From assembly GCA_902792435.1 (NCBI GenBank), contig CADAZN010000022.1:1-45186 (forward strand): 45,186 nucleotides of DNA, given 5' to 3'. The number at the start of each line of letters is the position of its first letter. Position 1 is the first letter of the stretch. The notes below the pieces were generated by a model. That model ran no database searches. It had not been told where the DNA came from and saw only the letters and a program-made list of their open reading frames with translations. Shown piece by piece: positions 38,027 through 45,186 of the stretch. The DNA is from an uncultured Bacteroidales bacterium. GTDB lineage: Bacteria; Bacteroidota; Bacteroidia; Bacteroidales; Muribaculaceae. The translations under genes and the position numbers were made by a program.

Positions 38027-40429
38027 TTATTTGCTCCTGAGCTTTATTGCTCCATTCAGATAGCCCTTATTACCCTTAACGCGAAGTGTGATATCTCCTG
38101 CTGTTTCGCTGGCTTGTACCACAACCACAAGCTGCCCGTGGAATAGCTTCATCTGTGGTTGGGTCATCACTTGCAGCGAGGTGGCGTCGCCGTTGCACAC
38201 ACCACGGAAGTTGCCAGCACCCTCAACGCTGAATTGCAGTTCATCATCGGCATCGGGCAGCAGAGTGCCGTTCTTGTCGATAAGGCTCACGGTGATGAAT
38301 GCTAGGTCGTTGCCATCGGCATTAAGCACACTGCGGTCGGCATCAAGTTGTAGACGATGGGGCTTGCCGGCTGTCTTCACAGTTTTTTCGCCAGCCTTCT
38401 TGCCGTTATCGTCATAGACCACAACCTTAATCTCGCCTGGCTCGTACACCACGTCGCGCCAGCGCAGGCGATAGCGATCAAGACGGGTTGATGGGTCTTT
38501 GCTGATTTTACCTTGACTCTTTCCGTTCACAAAGAGCTCGGCAGTAGGGTAGTCGGTGTAGCAATATACTGGCGTAACCTTGCCTTTTCGGTCGGGCCAT
38601 GTCCAGTGTGGTAGCAGATGTATGGTGTGGCTCTCTTTGTTCCAATGGCTGCGATACAAGTAGTAACGGTCTTTAGGCAGACCTGCAAGGTCAACGATGC
38701 CAAAGTAACTGCTGCGCGATGGCCAGTAGACATCATAAGGAGTAGGCTCCCCTAGATAGTCGAATCCAGTCCAAACAAACTCACCAATTGTCCAGTCGAA
38801 GTCATCTTGTAGGCGCCAGTCATCATCGGGCAAGTTGCTCCACCAGCAATATTCAGTGTCATAACTCGAACACTGCCCGTTTTCATGCTCGAGCATCTTT
38901 GCGCATGTGTCGGGGAAGAAATACATGCCACGGCTGCTGAGGGTCGATGCTGTTTCGCTGCCTAACACAAATCCTTGAGGCAGTTGTTTGATGCAGTCCT
39001 CATAGCGATGGGTGCGGTAGTTGAAGCCTGGCACGTCGGCTTGCTGAGCAAAGCCGCACTTGATGTCGGCATCGGGATTGTCCATGCCGCATGTTACCTT
39101 GCGGGTTGGGTCAAGCATATGGCACCAGTGCACAAGTGCAGCATAGCGCTCGGCACCTTCTTCTTTCCATTGTTCGGGGATTTCGTTACCCACACTCCAC
39201 AGCACAATACTTGGGTGGTTGCGGTGGTTCATAATGAGGTTATAGATATCCTTCTTCCACCACTCATCCCAGAAGCGGTTGTAGCCGTTCTTCACTTTGG
39301 GGTCTTTCCAGCAGTCGAAACTCTCGGCCATGACCATCAAGCCAAGGCTGTCGCACAGTTCCATTTGCCATGTCGAGGGCATATTGTGTGAAGTTCTGAT
39401 GGCGTCGGCGCCCATGTCTTTCATTATCTTGAGCTGACGGGCAAGTGCGGCCTTGTTGGCGGCAGCACCCAATGGGCCTAGGTCATGATGCAGGCACACT
39501 CCCTTGAATTTGCGAGTCACGCCGTTGAGTTGGAAACCGTGTTCTTTGCTGAACGTCACAGTGCGCACGCCCAGATTGTCGGTGCGTTGGTCAACAAGTT
39601 GGCCATTGAGTTCTACGGTTGTGTTAACTTTGTATAAATAAGGCGATTCGGGCGACCACAGGTTGGCGTGAGGCATTTTTAGTTCCATGCGGCAGTAGCC
39701 GTCGGATGCAATGCGGCGCTGTGTCTCGGCAACGACCTTGCCATTGCGGTCGGTAATTGCTACAGTGATTACTGGGTATTCGCCTGCTACACATCCATTG
39801 AGTTGGCTGTCTACAGCGACAAGTGCTGTATCGTTCTCCACCTTTATTGTGTGGATGTCCATACCCCAAGTGTCTATTGCCACACGGCCACTGGTGATGA
39901 GTTTCACGGGGCGATAAAGTCCTGCACCTGGATACCAACGGCTGCTCTCCTCAACGTTTTTAAGGTGAACTTCGAGCTCCCCTTTATAGTCAGAGTTGTT
40001 GATATAAGGTGTGATGTCTATTCTGAAGGCGTTGTAACCATAGGCCCAGCGTCCCACCTCTTTGCCGTCGAGGTAAACTATGGGTTCGCTCATAGCACCG
40101 TCAAAGAGCAACTCGGCGCGCTCGGTGCCCTCGGGTAGCACAATCTGTGTCTTGTAATAACCTTCGCCTATCCAAGGCAGAGCTCCTGAACGGCCGCTAT
40201 GTTCGGTCTCGGTCTCCTCGCCGTTCTCCTTGATAGCGACAACCTGAAGGTCCCATTTCTTATCAAACGGGCCGCTTATTGCCCAGTCGTGAGGGATTGT
40301 TACTTCTTGCCAGCTCTTTTTGTCGTGGCTGAACTGCCAGTGTTTGCTTAATTCAAATTCTTGGGTTACGTTGGCATTACAAAACAATGATGCTAATGCC
40401 ATCATTAGGGTGAGAATCCTTGATTTCAT
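38027..40429 (-). CDS. Glycoside hydrolase family 2 beta-galactosidase-type enzyme
   Basis: An 800-residue exported glycosidase. After a signal peptide (MKSRILTLMMALASLFCNA) come the GH2 sugar-binding domain (about 25-185), the immunoglobulin-like domain (about 185-290), the TIM barrel (about 295-600) and DUF4982-type beta domains to the end. The acid/base is Glu416 (WSVGNEIPE) and the nucleophile is Glu492 (LGSETAST). DAIRTSHNMPS is the usual barrel landmark. Specificity for beta-galactosides is the common case for this domain order, but not certain. It is first in an operon with the M64 peptidase and an outer membrane protein; its -7 box is TATCTTTG on the minus strand at 40471-40464. Confidence 0.93.
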   Translation of the reverse strand: MKSRILTLMMALASLFCNANVTQEFELSKHWQFSHDKKSWQEVTIPHDWAISGPFDKKWDLQVVAIKENGEETETEHSGRSGALPWIGEGYYKTQIVLPEGTERAELLFDGAMSEPIVYLDGKEVGRWAYGYNAFRIDITPYINNSDYKGELEVHLKNVEESSRWYPGAGLYRPVKLITSGRVAIDTWGMDIHTIKVENDTALVAVDSQLNGCVAGEYPVITVAITDRNGKVVAETQRRIASDGYCRMELKMPHANLWSPESPYLYKVNTTVELNGQLVDQRTDNLGVRTVTFSKEHGFQLNGVTRKFKGVCLHHDLGPLGAAANKAALARQLKIMKDMGADAIRTSHNMPSTWQMELCDSLGLMVMAESFDCWKDPKVKNGYNRFWDEWWKKDIYNLIMNHRNHPSIVLWSVGNEIPEQWKEEGAERYAALVHWCHMLDPTRKVTCGMDNPDADIKCGFAQQADVPGFNYRTHRYEDCIKQLPQGFVLGSETASTLSSRGMYFFPDTCAKMLEHENGQCSSYDTEYCWWSNLPDDDWRLQDDFDWTIGEFVWTGFDYLGEPTPYDVYWPSRSSYFGIVDLAGLPKDRYYLYRSHWNKESHTIHLLPHWTWPDRKGKVTPVYCYTDYPTAELFVNGKSQGKISKDPSTRLDRYRLRWRDVVYEPGEIKVVVYDDNGKKAGEKTVKTAGKPHRLQLDADRSVLNADGNDLAFITVSLIDKNGTLLPDADDELQFSVEGAGNFRGVCNGDATSLQVMTQPQMKLFHGQLVVVVQASETAGDITLRVKGNKGYLNGAIKLRSK

Positions 40430-40463
40430 ATGTTGTCCTTTATTTTCCGATTAATATGGAGTG

Positions 40464-40471
40464 CAAAGATA
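40464..40471 (-). promoter_or_regulatory. -7 promoter element of the GH2-M64 operon
   Basis: TATCTTTG on the minus strand lies 34 bp before the GH2 start. It is divergent from the gltX promoter about 120 bp away. Confidence 0.6.
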
Positions 40472-40562
40472 AGAATTTTTGTCTCAAACAACAAAAAACT
40501 TGCAATTTTCAAAATCTTTGTTTTTTACATTATTAAAAAAATAATGATGTTCTTGTGATAGC

Positions 40563-40597
40563 TTTTGCTCTTTTCTCTAAAATAATCACTATCTTTG
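40563..40597 (+). promoter_or_regulatory. Promoter of the gltX operon
   Basis: TTTTG at 40563-40567 and TATCTTTG at 40590-40597 match the -33/-7 consensus with a 22-bp spacer. The leader is about 30 nt. Confidence 0.6.
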
Positions 40598-40634
40598 CAG
40601 TCGATTTTTTGAAACAAATAAAATAACTACTATA

Positions 40635-42170
40635 ATGGATAAGAAAGTAAGGGTACGATTTGCCCCATCACCCACTGGACCGCTTCACATTGGCGGTGTG
40701 AGAACTGCATTGTTTAACTATCTCTTTGCCCGTCAAAACGACGGTGTTATGATTCTTCGCATCGAGGATACCGACAGCAACCGCTTTGTGCCTGGTGCCG
40801 AGGATTATATCAACGAGGCCCTGCAATGGCTCGGCATCGGAATTGATGAAGGTGTGCGTGAGGGTGGCAACTATGGTCCTTACAAGCAGAGCGAGCGTCG
40901 CGACATCTATCGCAAGTATGTGAAGCAGTTGCTCGATGATGGCAAGGCCTACATCGCTTTCGACACCCCCGAGGAACTCGACGCTAAGCGCAAAGAAATA
41001 GCCAATTTCCAGTACGACGCCAAGACCCGTGGCATGATGCGCAATTCTCTTACATTGCCAAAAGAGGAGGTTGATGCGCTCATCGCTGCAGGCGAGAAAT
41101 ATGTGGTTCGCATCCTCATTGAGCCCAACCAGGAGGTTAAGGTCAACGACCTGATTCGTGGTGAGGTGACTGTCAACAGTTCGGTAGTAGATGATAAGGT
41201 GCTCTACAAGAGTGCCGACGACCTGCCAACCTATCACTTGGCAAACATTGTTGATGACCACTTGATGGAAGTCTCTCACGTGATTCGTGGTGAAGAGTGG
41301 CTGCCAAGCGCGCCATTGCACGTTCTGCTTTACGAGGCATTTGGCTGGAAGGATTCAATGCCACAGTTCGTGCACCTGCCACTATTGTTGAAACCCGACG
41401 GTAAGGGCAAACTCAGCAAGCGCGACGGCGATCGCTTGGGCTTCCCTGTGTTCCCACTTGAGTGGCACGACCCCGTGAGCGGTGACATTAGCAGCGGATA
41501 CCGTGAGCGTGGCTATCTGCCTCAGGCTGTTGTCAATTTCCTTGCCTTACTTGGCTGGAATCCAGGCACCGATCAGGAGATTTTCTCGATGGACGAACTC
41601 ATCAAGCAGTTCTCGTTCGACCACTGCTCAAAGAAAGGCGCGAAGTTCGACTTCGAGAAGGGCAAATGGTTCAACCACGAGTATCTTATCAATATGGATG
41701 ACGCTGAGCTGGCCGGGATTTTCAAGCCCGAGCTTGCAAAGCATGGAGTCGACGCTTCACAATTCACCGATGAATACATCACCCGCGCTGTGGGCATGAT
41801 TAAGAGCCGCATCAGCTTCGTGGGCGACATTTGGGACAATGCCAAGTTCTTCTTCCAGGCTCCAACTGAGTATGCCCCCAAGGACATCAAAAAACGTTGG
41901 AAAGAGGATACACCCGAGACTATGCATCGCCTCATCGAGGTTATCAAGGGCATTGACGACATGACAAGCGCCAACGCCGAGGAAATAGTGCTCGGATGGA
42001 TTAAGGACAACGAGCTCCACATGGGCAATGTGATGAACGCCTTCCGTCTCACCGTTGTGGGCGAGTGTAAGGGTCCTCACATGTTTGACATTGCCGAGCT
42101 CATGGGCAAGGACGAAATTATCGCCCGCATTGAGCGCGGTATCGAGAATATCAAACCAGTAACAGAGTAA
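40635..42170 (+). CDS. gltX: Glutamyl-tRNA synthetase
   Basis: A 511-residue class I aminoacyl-tRNA synthetase that charges tRNA-Glu. The HIGH motif appears as [11 protein letters not shown] (HIGG at 18-21) and the KMSKS motif as KLSKR (259-263). [17 protein letters not shown] and RIEDTDSNR are the usual landmarks, and the C-terminal helical anticodon domain starts near residue 340. Length is normal for bacterial GltX. It is the first gene of a three-gene operon; the next gene starts 2 bp after its stop. Confidence 0.97.
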   Translation: MDKKVRVRFAPSPTGPLHIGGVRTALFNYLFARQNDGVMILRIEDTDSNRFVPGAEDYINEALQWLGIGIDEGVREGGNYGPYKQSERRDIYRKYVKQLLDDGKAYIAFDTPEELDAKRKEIANFQYDAKTRGMMRNSLTLPKEEVDALIAAGEKYVVRILIEPNQEVKVNDLIRGEVTVNSSVVDDKVLYKSADDLPTYHLANIVDDHLMEVSHVIRGEEWLPSAPLHVLLYEAFGWKDSMPQFVHLPLLLKPDGKGKLSKRDGDRLGFPVFPLEWHDPVSGDISSGYRERGYLPQAVVNFLALLGWNPGTDQEIFSMDELIKQFSFDHCSKKGAKFDFEKGKWFNHEYLINMDDAELAGIFKPELAKHGVDASQFTDEYITRAVGMIKSRISFVGDIWDNAKFFFQAPTEYAPKDIKKRWKEDTPETMHRLIEVIKGIDDMTSANAEEIVLGWIKDNELHMGNVMNAFRLTVVGECKGPHMFDIAELMGKDEIIARIERGIENIKPVTE

Positions 42171-42172
42171 TC

Positions 42173-43312
42173 ATGCGTTACTGGTTGTCCACGATATTGA
42201 TGACATTAGTGTCGGTGTTCACCCTAAGTTCGCAAGAACTTGAGTGGAGCATCGACATGAATGCTGTGTTCAATAATCGCGAGAGCGAGACTGCTTTGGC
42301 ACCATCGAGCACCAACATCTTCACTCGCATCACGCCAATGATTGGTGTGTCGATGGACAGAACTAGACATCGCATTATGGGCGGGGTCACTTGGTACCAA
42401 CCGATGAACGACCATATGCATGGTTACAAGGTCTTGCCGGCATTATATTATCGATACGAAGACAGAAAGAAGGGCTATGATTTTAAGTTTGGTATGATTC
42501 CCAACGAGTTGAAGGTTAACACCTTGAATGTAGGTACCCGGGGCAACGTGAGCGTGCCATCGTTTCTGTTCAATGATTCAATAAGCTATGTGCGTCCCAA
42601 CATCAACGGATTCTTGATTAAAGTTGACAAAAAACACTTCTGGCTTCATTCTTGGTTAGACTGGCGACAATTACAGACCAACAATCGCCGCGAAGCCTTT
42701 CAGGTAGTTGGCATATTGGGGTGGAAATCTTCTATTAGAAGTGACAATATATTTGATATCTCGGCAATTCTAAGCTATAACCACTTGGCAAAAAGCAAAC
42801 AACACAACGACGACCAGGGAGTTGTAGATAATGCTATATTCAGCCCTCAAATAGGTTTTGTTCATTTCTTTAACAAGTCATATGATTCATTCATAAGATT
42901 GCAGGCAGGCGCATTGATGTCGTTTGATCGCGACCGCTCAGCCGATAATAAATGGCAGGTACCTATAGGATTCATTGGAACTGTTGCGGGTGGTTGGAAA
43001 TGGCTGCGACTCACCGAGAATATATATGCTGGTCAGCGCCAAATGCCTCTTTATGACAAGTATGCCTCACTACTGTATCAGGGCGACCAGTTCTATCACA
43101 ACAAGTTTTACAGTCGCACCGACATTGTTGCAACAATATTTCAACGCGACTTTGTCAACCTTGAGGCGCGCTTAACGTTTCACGCCACCGACAAGTCGAC
43201 TTCATTCTGGCAGCAGCTCGCAGTGCGTTTCTATTTAGATCAGAACTTGTGGAGAAATCATAAAAAAGGCAGAAAAGGAACTAAAGGTTTACCCCTTCAG
43301 TCACAATTCTAA
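42173..43312 (+). CDS. Predicted outer membrane beta-barrel protein, function unknown
   Basis: A 379-residue exported protein with a signal peptide (MRYWLSTILMTLVSVFTLSS) and strand-rich sequence full of Trp, Tyr and Phe (HRIMGGVTWYQPMNDH, YKVLPALYYRYEDRKKGYDF, FWLHSWLDWRQL, FVNLEARLTFHATD). It looks like an outer membrane barrel of a Bacteroidales-specific family that I cannot name. It has a basic tail (NHKKGRKGTKG). Its place between gltX and waaA, with gaps of 2 and 17 bp, suggests a housekeeping envelope role. Confidence 0.75.
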   Translation: MRYWLSTILMTLVSVFTLSSQELEWSIDMNAVFNNRESETALAPSSTNIFTRITPMIGVSMDRTRHRIMGGVTWYQPMNDHMHGYKVLPALYYRYEDRKKGYDFKFGMIPNELKVNTLNVGTRGNVSVPSFLFNDSISYVRPNINGFLIKVDKKHFWLHSWLDWRQLQTNNRREAFQVVGILGWKSSIRSDNIFDISAILSYNHLAKSKQHNDDQGVVDNAIFSPQIGFVHFFNKSYDSFIRLQAGALMSFDRDRSADNKWQVPIGFIGTVAGGWKWLRLTENIYAGQRQMPLYDKYASLLYQGDQFYHNKFYSRTDIVATIFQRDFVNLEARLTFHATDKSTSFWQQLAVRFYLDQNLWRNHKKGRKGTKGLPLQSQF

Positions 43313-43329
43313 CTAATCCTATACTTTAA

Positions 43330-44565
43330 ATGAATTTCCTGTATAACATTGCGATGGCCGCTACTTGCTGGGGGATGCACTTGGCTTCACCTTGGCACCA
43401 CAAAGCTAAACTTACTGTTCAAGGCCAGGCAAGAACTATTCCTTATCTGAAAGAGACACTTGATCCCGATGGTGGCTACATCTGGATTCATGCTGCATCG
43501 CTTGGCGAGTTTGAGCAAGGCAGGACTCTCATCGAAAAAATGCGCGAGGAACAGCCCGATGCCAAGATTTTGCTCTCGTTTTATTCCCCAAGTGGCTATG
43601 AGGTGCGCAAGAACTACGACAAGGTAGATGCCGTGTGCTATATGCCGGTTGACACTCCTGGACGTGTCAAGAAGTTCCTCGATGTGGTGAAGCCCAAGAT
43701 GGCAATCTTTGTGAAGTACGAATTCTGGGGCAATTTCCTTGAGCAACTCAAGCAGCGCAATGTGCCCACCTATATCATATCGTCAATCTTCAGGCCCAAT
43801 CAGTCGTTCTTCAAGCCATGGGGCGGAATGTTCCGCAAGATGCTTGGCTGCTTCTCCCACCTCTACGTTCAAGACGATGAGTCGCGTGAGCTGCTGCACG
43901 GCATTGGTATAGATAACGTTACGGTGTGTGGCGACACACGTCTCGACCGCGTGCTGCAAATCAAGGCGCAAGCCAAGGAATTTCCTGAGATAGCAGCTAT
44001 GACTAGTGGCGACAAGCTCACATTGGTTATGGGTAGCTCGTGGCAACCTGATGAGGATATCATCATCCCTTACTTCAACTCGCATCCCGAGATGAAGCTC
44101 ATCATTGCTCCACATGAGTTTGACGAGAGTCGTCTTGATGCGATGATGGCGCGCATTAAGCGCCCTGTGGCACGCTACACCAAGCTCGACCAGGTCGACG
44201 ACCCATCACGGCTCGACTGCATGATAATAGATTGCTTTGGCATTCTCTCGTCGCTTTATCGCTATGGCGACGTGGCCTATGTGGGCGGAGGATTCGGCTC
44301 CGGCATACACAATGTTCCTGAGGCTGCCGTCTACGGCATTCCCGTCATCTTCGGCCCACGTCACGAGAAGTTCCGCGAGGCTCTCGAACTCAAGCAGTGT
44401 GGTGGAGCTTTTGCTATTGACGATGCACAGCAGTGCCATGCTGTCCTCGACCGCCTGCTCAGCGACAACGACGCCCTGCAGCAAGCAGGTAGCGCCGCCA
44501 GCAACTACATCAACACCCACACCGGCGCCACCCACCGCATCTACTACGATCTTTTTCTTGACTGA
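43330..44565 (+). CDS. waaA: 3-deoxy-D-manno-octulosonic acid (Kdo) transferase
   Basis: A 411-residue membrane-linked GT-B enzyme that adds Kdo from CMP-Kdo to the lipid A precursor, the first step of LPS core assembly. The N-terminus has a short hydrophobic anchor (FLYNIAMAATCWGMHL), then IWIHAASLGEFEQG with the catalytic Glu60, ILLSFYSPSGYEV, and in the second domain VMGSSWQPDEDI, APHEFDE and VGGGFGSGIHNVPEAA with GIPVIFGPRHEKF. It is the last gene of the gltX operon. No clear terminator follows. Confidence 0.95.
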   Translation: MNFLYNIAMAATCWGMHLASPWHHKAKLTVQGQARTIPYLKETLDPDGGYIWIHAASLGEFEQGRTLIEKMREEQPDAKILLSFYSPSGYEVRKNYDKVDAVCYMPVDTPGRVKKFLDVVKPKMAIFVKYEFWGNFLEQLKQRNVPTYIISSIFRPNQSFFKPWGGMFRKMLGCFSHLYVQDDESRELLHGIGIDNVTVCGDTRLDRVLQIKAQAKEFPEIAAMTSGDKLTLVMGSSWQPDEDIIIPYFNSHPEMKLIIAPHEFDESRLDAMMARIKRPVARYTKLDQVDDPSRLDCMIIDCFGILSSLYRYGDVAYVGGGFGSGIHNVPEAAVYGIPVIFGPRHEKFREALELKQCGGAFAIDDAQQCHAVLDRLLSDNDALQQAGSAASNYINTHTGATHRIYYDLFLD

Positions 44566-44629
44566 TAAGCCAAAGAGGTGAAAGTAACTTAGAAGTGAGA
44601 GATTGCACAAATACGGCATTTTTTTGAAA

Positions 44630-44644
44630 AGAATGCGTCATTCT
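44630..44644. repeat. Mini-hairpin with 3-nt loop
   Basis: AGAATG-CGT-CATTCT is a perfect 6-bp inverted repeat with a 3-nt loop. It matches the layout of those at 1-72 and 3210-3302, in the gap after waaA. Confidence 0.45.
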
Positions 44645-44657
44645 CGGATATTATTAT

Positions 44658-44665
44658 TATATTTG
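44658..44665 (+). promoter_or_regulatory. -7 promoter element of the TPR protein gene
   Basis: TATATTTG matches the consensus 77 bp before the ATG at 44743. Confidence 0.5.
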
Positions 44666-44742
44666 CTAGCTTTAAACGAACAATACTGATATCCATCTTA
44701 TTGCTGACAATAAGTTTAAACTACTTGCCTTACTTTGCGCTA

Positions 44743-45186
44743 ATGTTTAAGAAGCAATTATATGCCATATTGATAATGCTGCTGGCATCAGTTATGATGC
44801 TAGATGCTAATGCTTATAACGTAAAACAGTATAATCAATGGGTCAAGGTCTCTACCGAAGAACTGATGCGTCGTGGTCAGGATTACCTTCAAAATAAAGG
44901 TTGGGTTGACAGCGCGATGGTATGTTACAGTATCATTGCCGGTCGTGCCCAAAACAACAATTTGGAAAGCAAAGAGATATATCAGATTGCTAGAGCACTA
45001 AACAATATCGGTTATATCTCTGCGACCTACTATTATGACTTCCAGAAGGCATACGAGAATTTGAATAAATCAATGGAATTGTCTAAGCTATACGGTTTTG
45101 ACAATAATCTGGCATACTCCTATCTTAACATGGCCTCTATCTTTGACAATCGCAATAGACTCTTTGCCAACGATGCCCTATCGACC
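44743..45186 (+). CDS. TPR-repeat protein, partial (cut by window edge)
   Basis: The frame opens with ATG at 44743 and stays open to the last base, giving 148 residues. A signal peptide or membrane anchor (YAILIMLLASVMMLDANA) is followed by tetratricopeptide-like helices: residues about 38-70 (ELMRRGQDYLQNKGWVDSAM), 75-115 (IYQIARALNNIGYISATYYY, then FQKAYENLNKSMELS) and on (AYSYLNMASIF). In Bacteroidales this start is typical of long membrane-anchored TPR proteins that end in a LuxR-type HTH or a histidine kinase, but that end is outside the window. Confidence 0.75.
   Translation, partial: MFKKQLYAILIMLLASVMMLDANAYNVKQYNQWVKVSTEELMRRGQDYLQNKGWVDSAMVCYSIIAGRAQNNNLESKEIYQIARALNNIGYISATYYYDFQKAYENLNKSMELSKLYGFDNNLAYSYLNMASIFDNRNRLFANDALST

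Noticed and set aside
35969-40429. Standard polysaccharide utilisation locus
   Set aside because: No SusC/SusD-like pair, hybrid two-component system or ECF sigma/anti-sigma genes are next to the GH2 gene.
40668-41321. 217-codon minus-strand frame
   Set aside because: Antisense to gltX, whose motifs and length are complete.

Overview
The window comes from a Bacteroidales bacterium, most likely a gut Muribaculaceae- or Prevotella-like organism; the order is well supported and the family is a guess. The evidence is promoters of the Bacteroidetes type (TTTG near -33, TAnnTTTG near -7) in front of many genes, secreted proteins ending in the Bacteroidales C-terminal signature (MGRK followed by LPxGIYI and a basic end), BspA-type leucine-rich repeats, DUF4369 thioredoxin-like lipoproteins, DUF362 proteins and surface dockerin modules. 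No rRNA, tRNA, CRISPR array, transposase or integrase was found.

Layout. 191-3106: a Tat-exported aldo/keto reductase with ferredoxin-like tail, a lipoprotein and a HAD phosphatase, separated by a block of three 99-bp direct repeats. 3107-4444: an AT-rich accessory segment with a strong promoter, an approximately 300-nt leader holding a long nested hairpin RNA, and an unrecognised 217-residue protein with a possible helix-turn-helix. 4452-12312: two very large secreted proteins, an S8 protease with dockerin and a cohesin-like/Ig-like protein with dockerin. 12381-19379: a seven-gene efflux operon on the minus strand (TetR, TolC-like, HlyD-like, two ABC ATPases, two ABC permeases). 19664-24858: PAP2 phosphatase, leucine-rich repeat surface protein, small outer membrane protein and a thioredoxin-like lipoprotein that has lost its CxxC. 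24914-27954: three glycosyltransferases. 28041-29627: secreted protein with a cleaved-adhesin-like domain. 29842-34842: CobW-type zinc metallochaperone, sugar-isomerase-like protein, PgeF-like protein, sugar O-acetyltransferase and a YdcZ-type DMT transporter. 34948-35907: DUF362. 35969-40429: operon of GH2 glycosidase, M64 metallopeptidase and an outer membrane protein. 40635-44565: gltX, an outer membrane protein and the Kdo transferase waaA. 44743 to the end: the start of a TPR protein cut by the window edge.

How they work together. Much of the window serves the cell envelope and its surface: proteases, glycosidase, adhesive repeat proteins, phosphatase, glycosyltransferases, LPS core assembly and efflux. 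Many minus-strand operon joints are 4-bp ATGA overlaps, which suggests translational coupling. Convergent gene ends carry strong two-way hairpin terminators.

The best candidate for something undescribed is the RNA-protein unit at 3445-4444: a clean promoter, an RNA that folds into a single nested hairpin of about 49 base pairs, and an AT-rich (about 22-23% G+C in sampled lines) protein gene that also runs 7 bp into the S8 protease. Second is an 85-bp promoter-bearing element present twice (22915-22998 plus strand, 26870-26953 minus strand) whose internal palindrome changes by compensatory substitutions.
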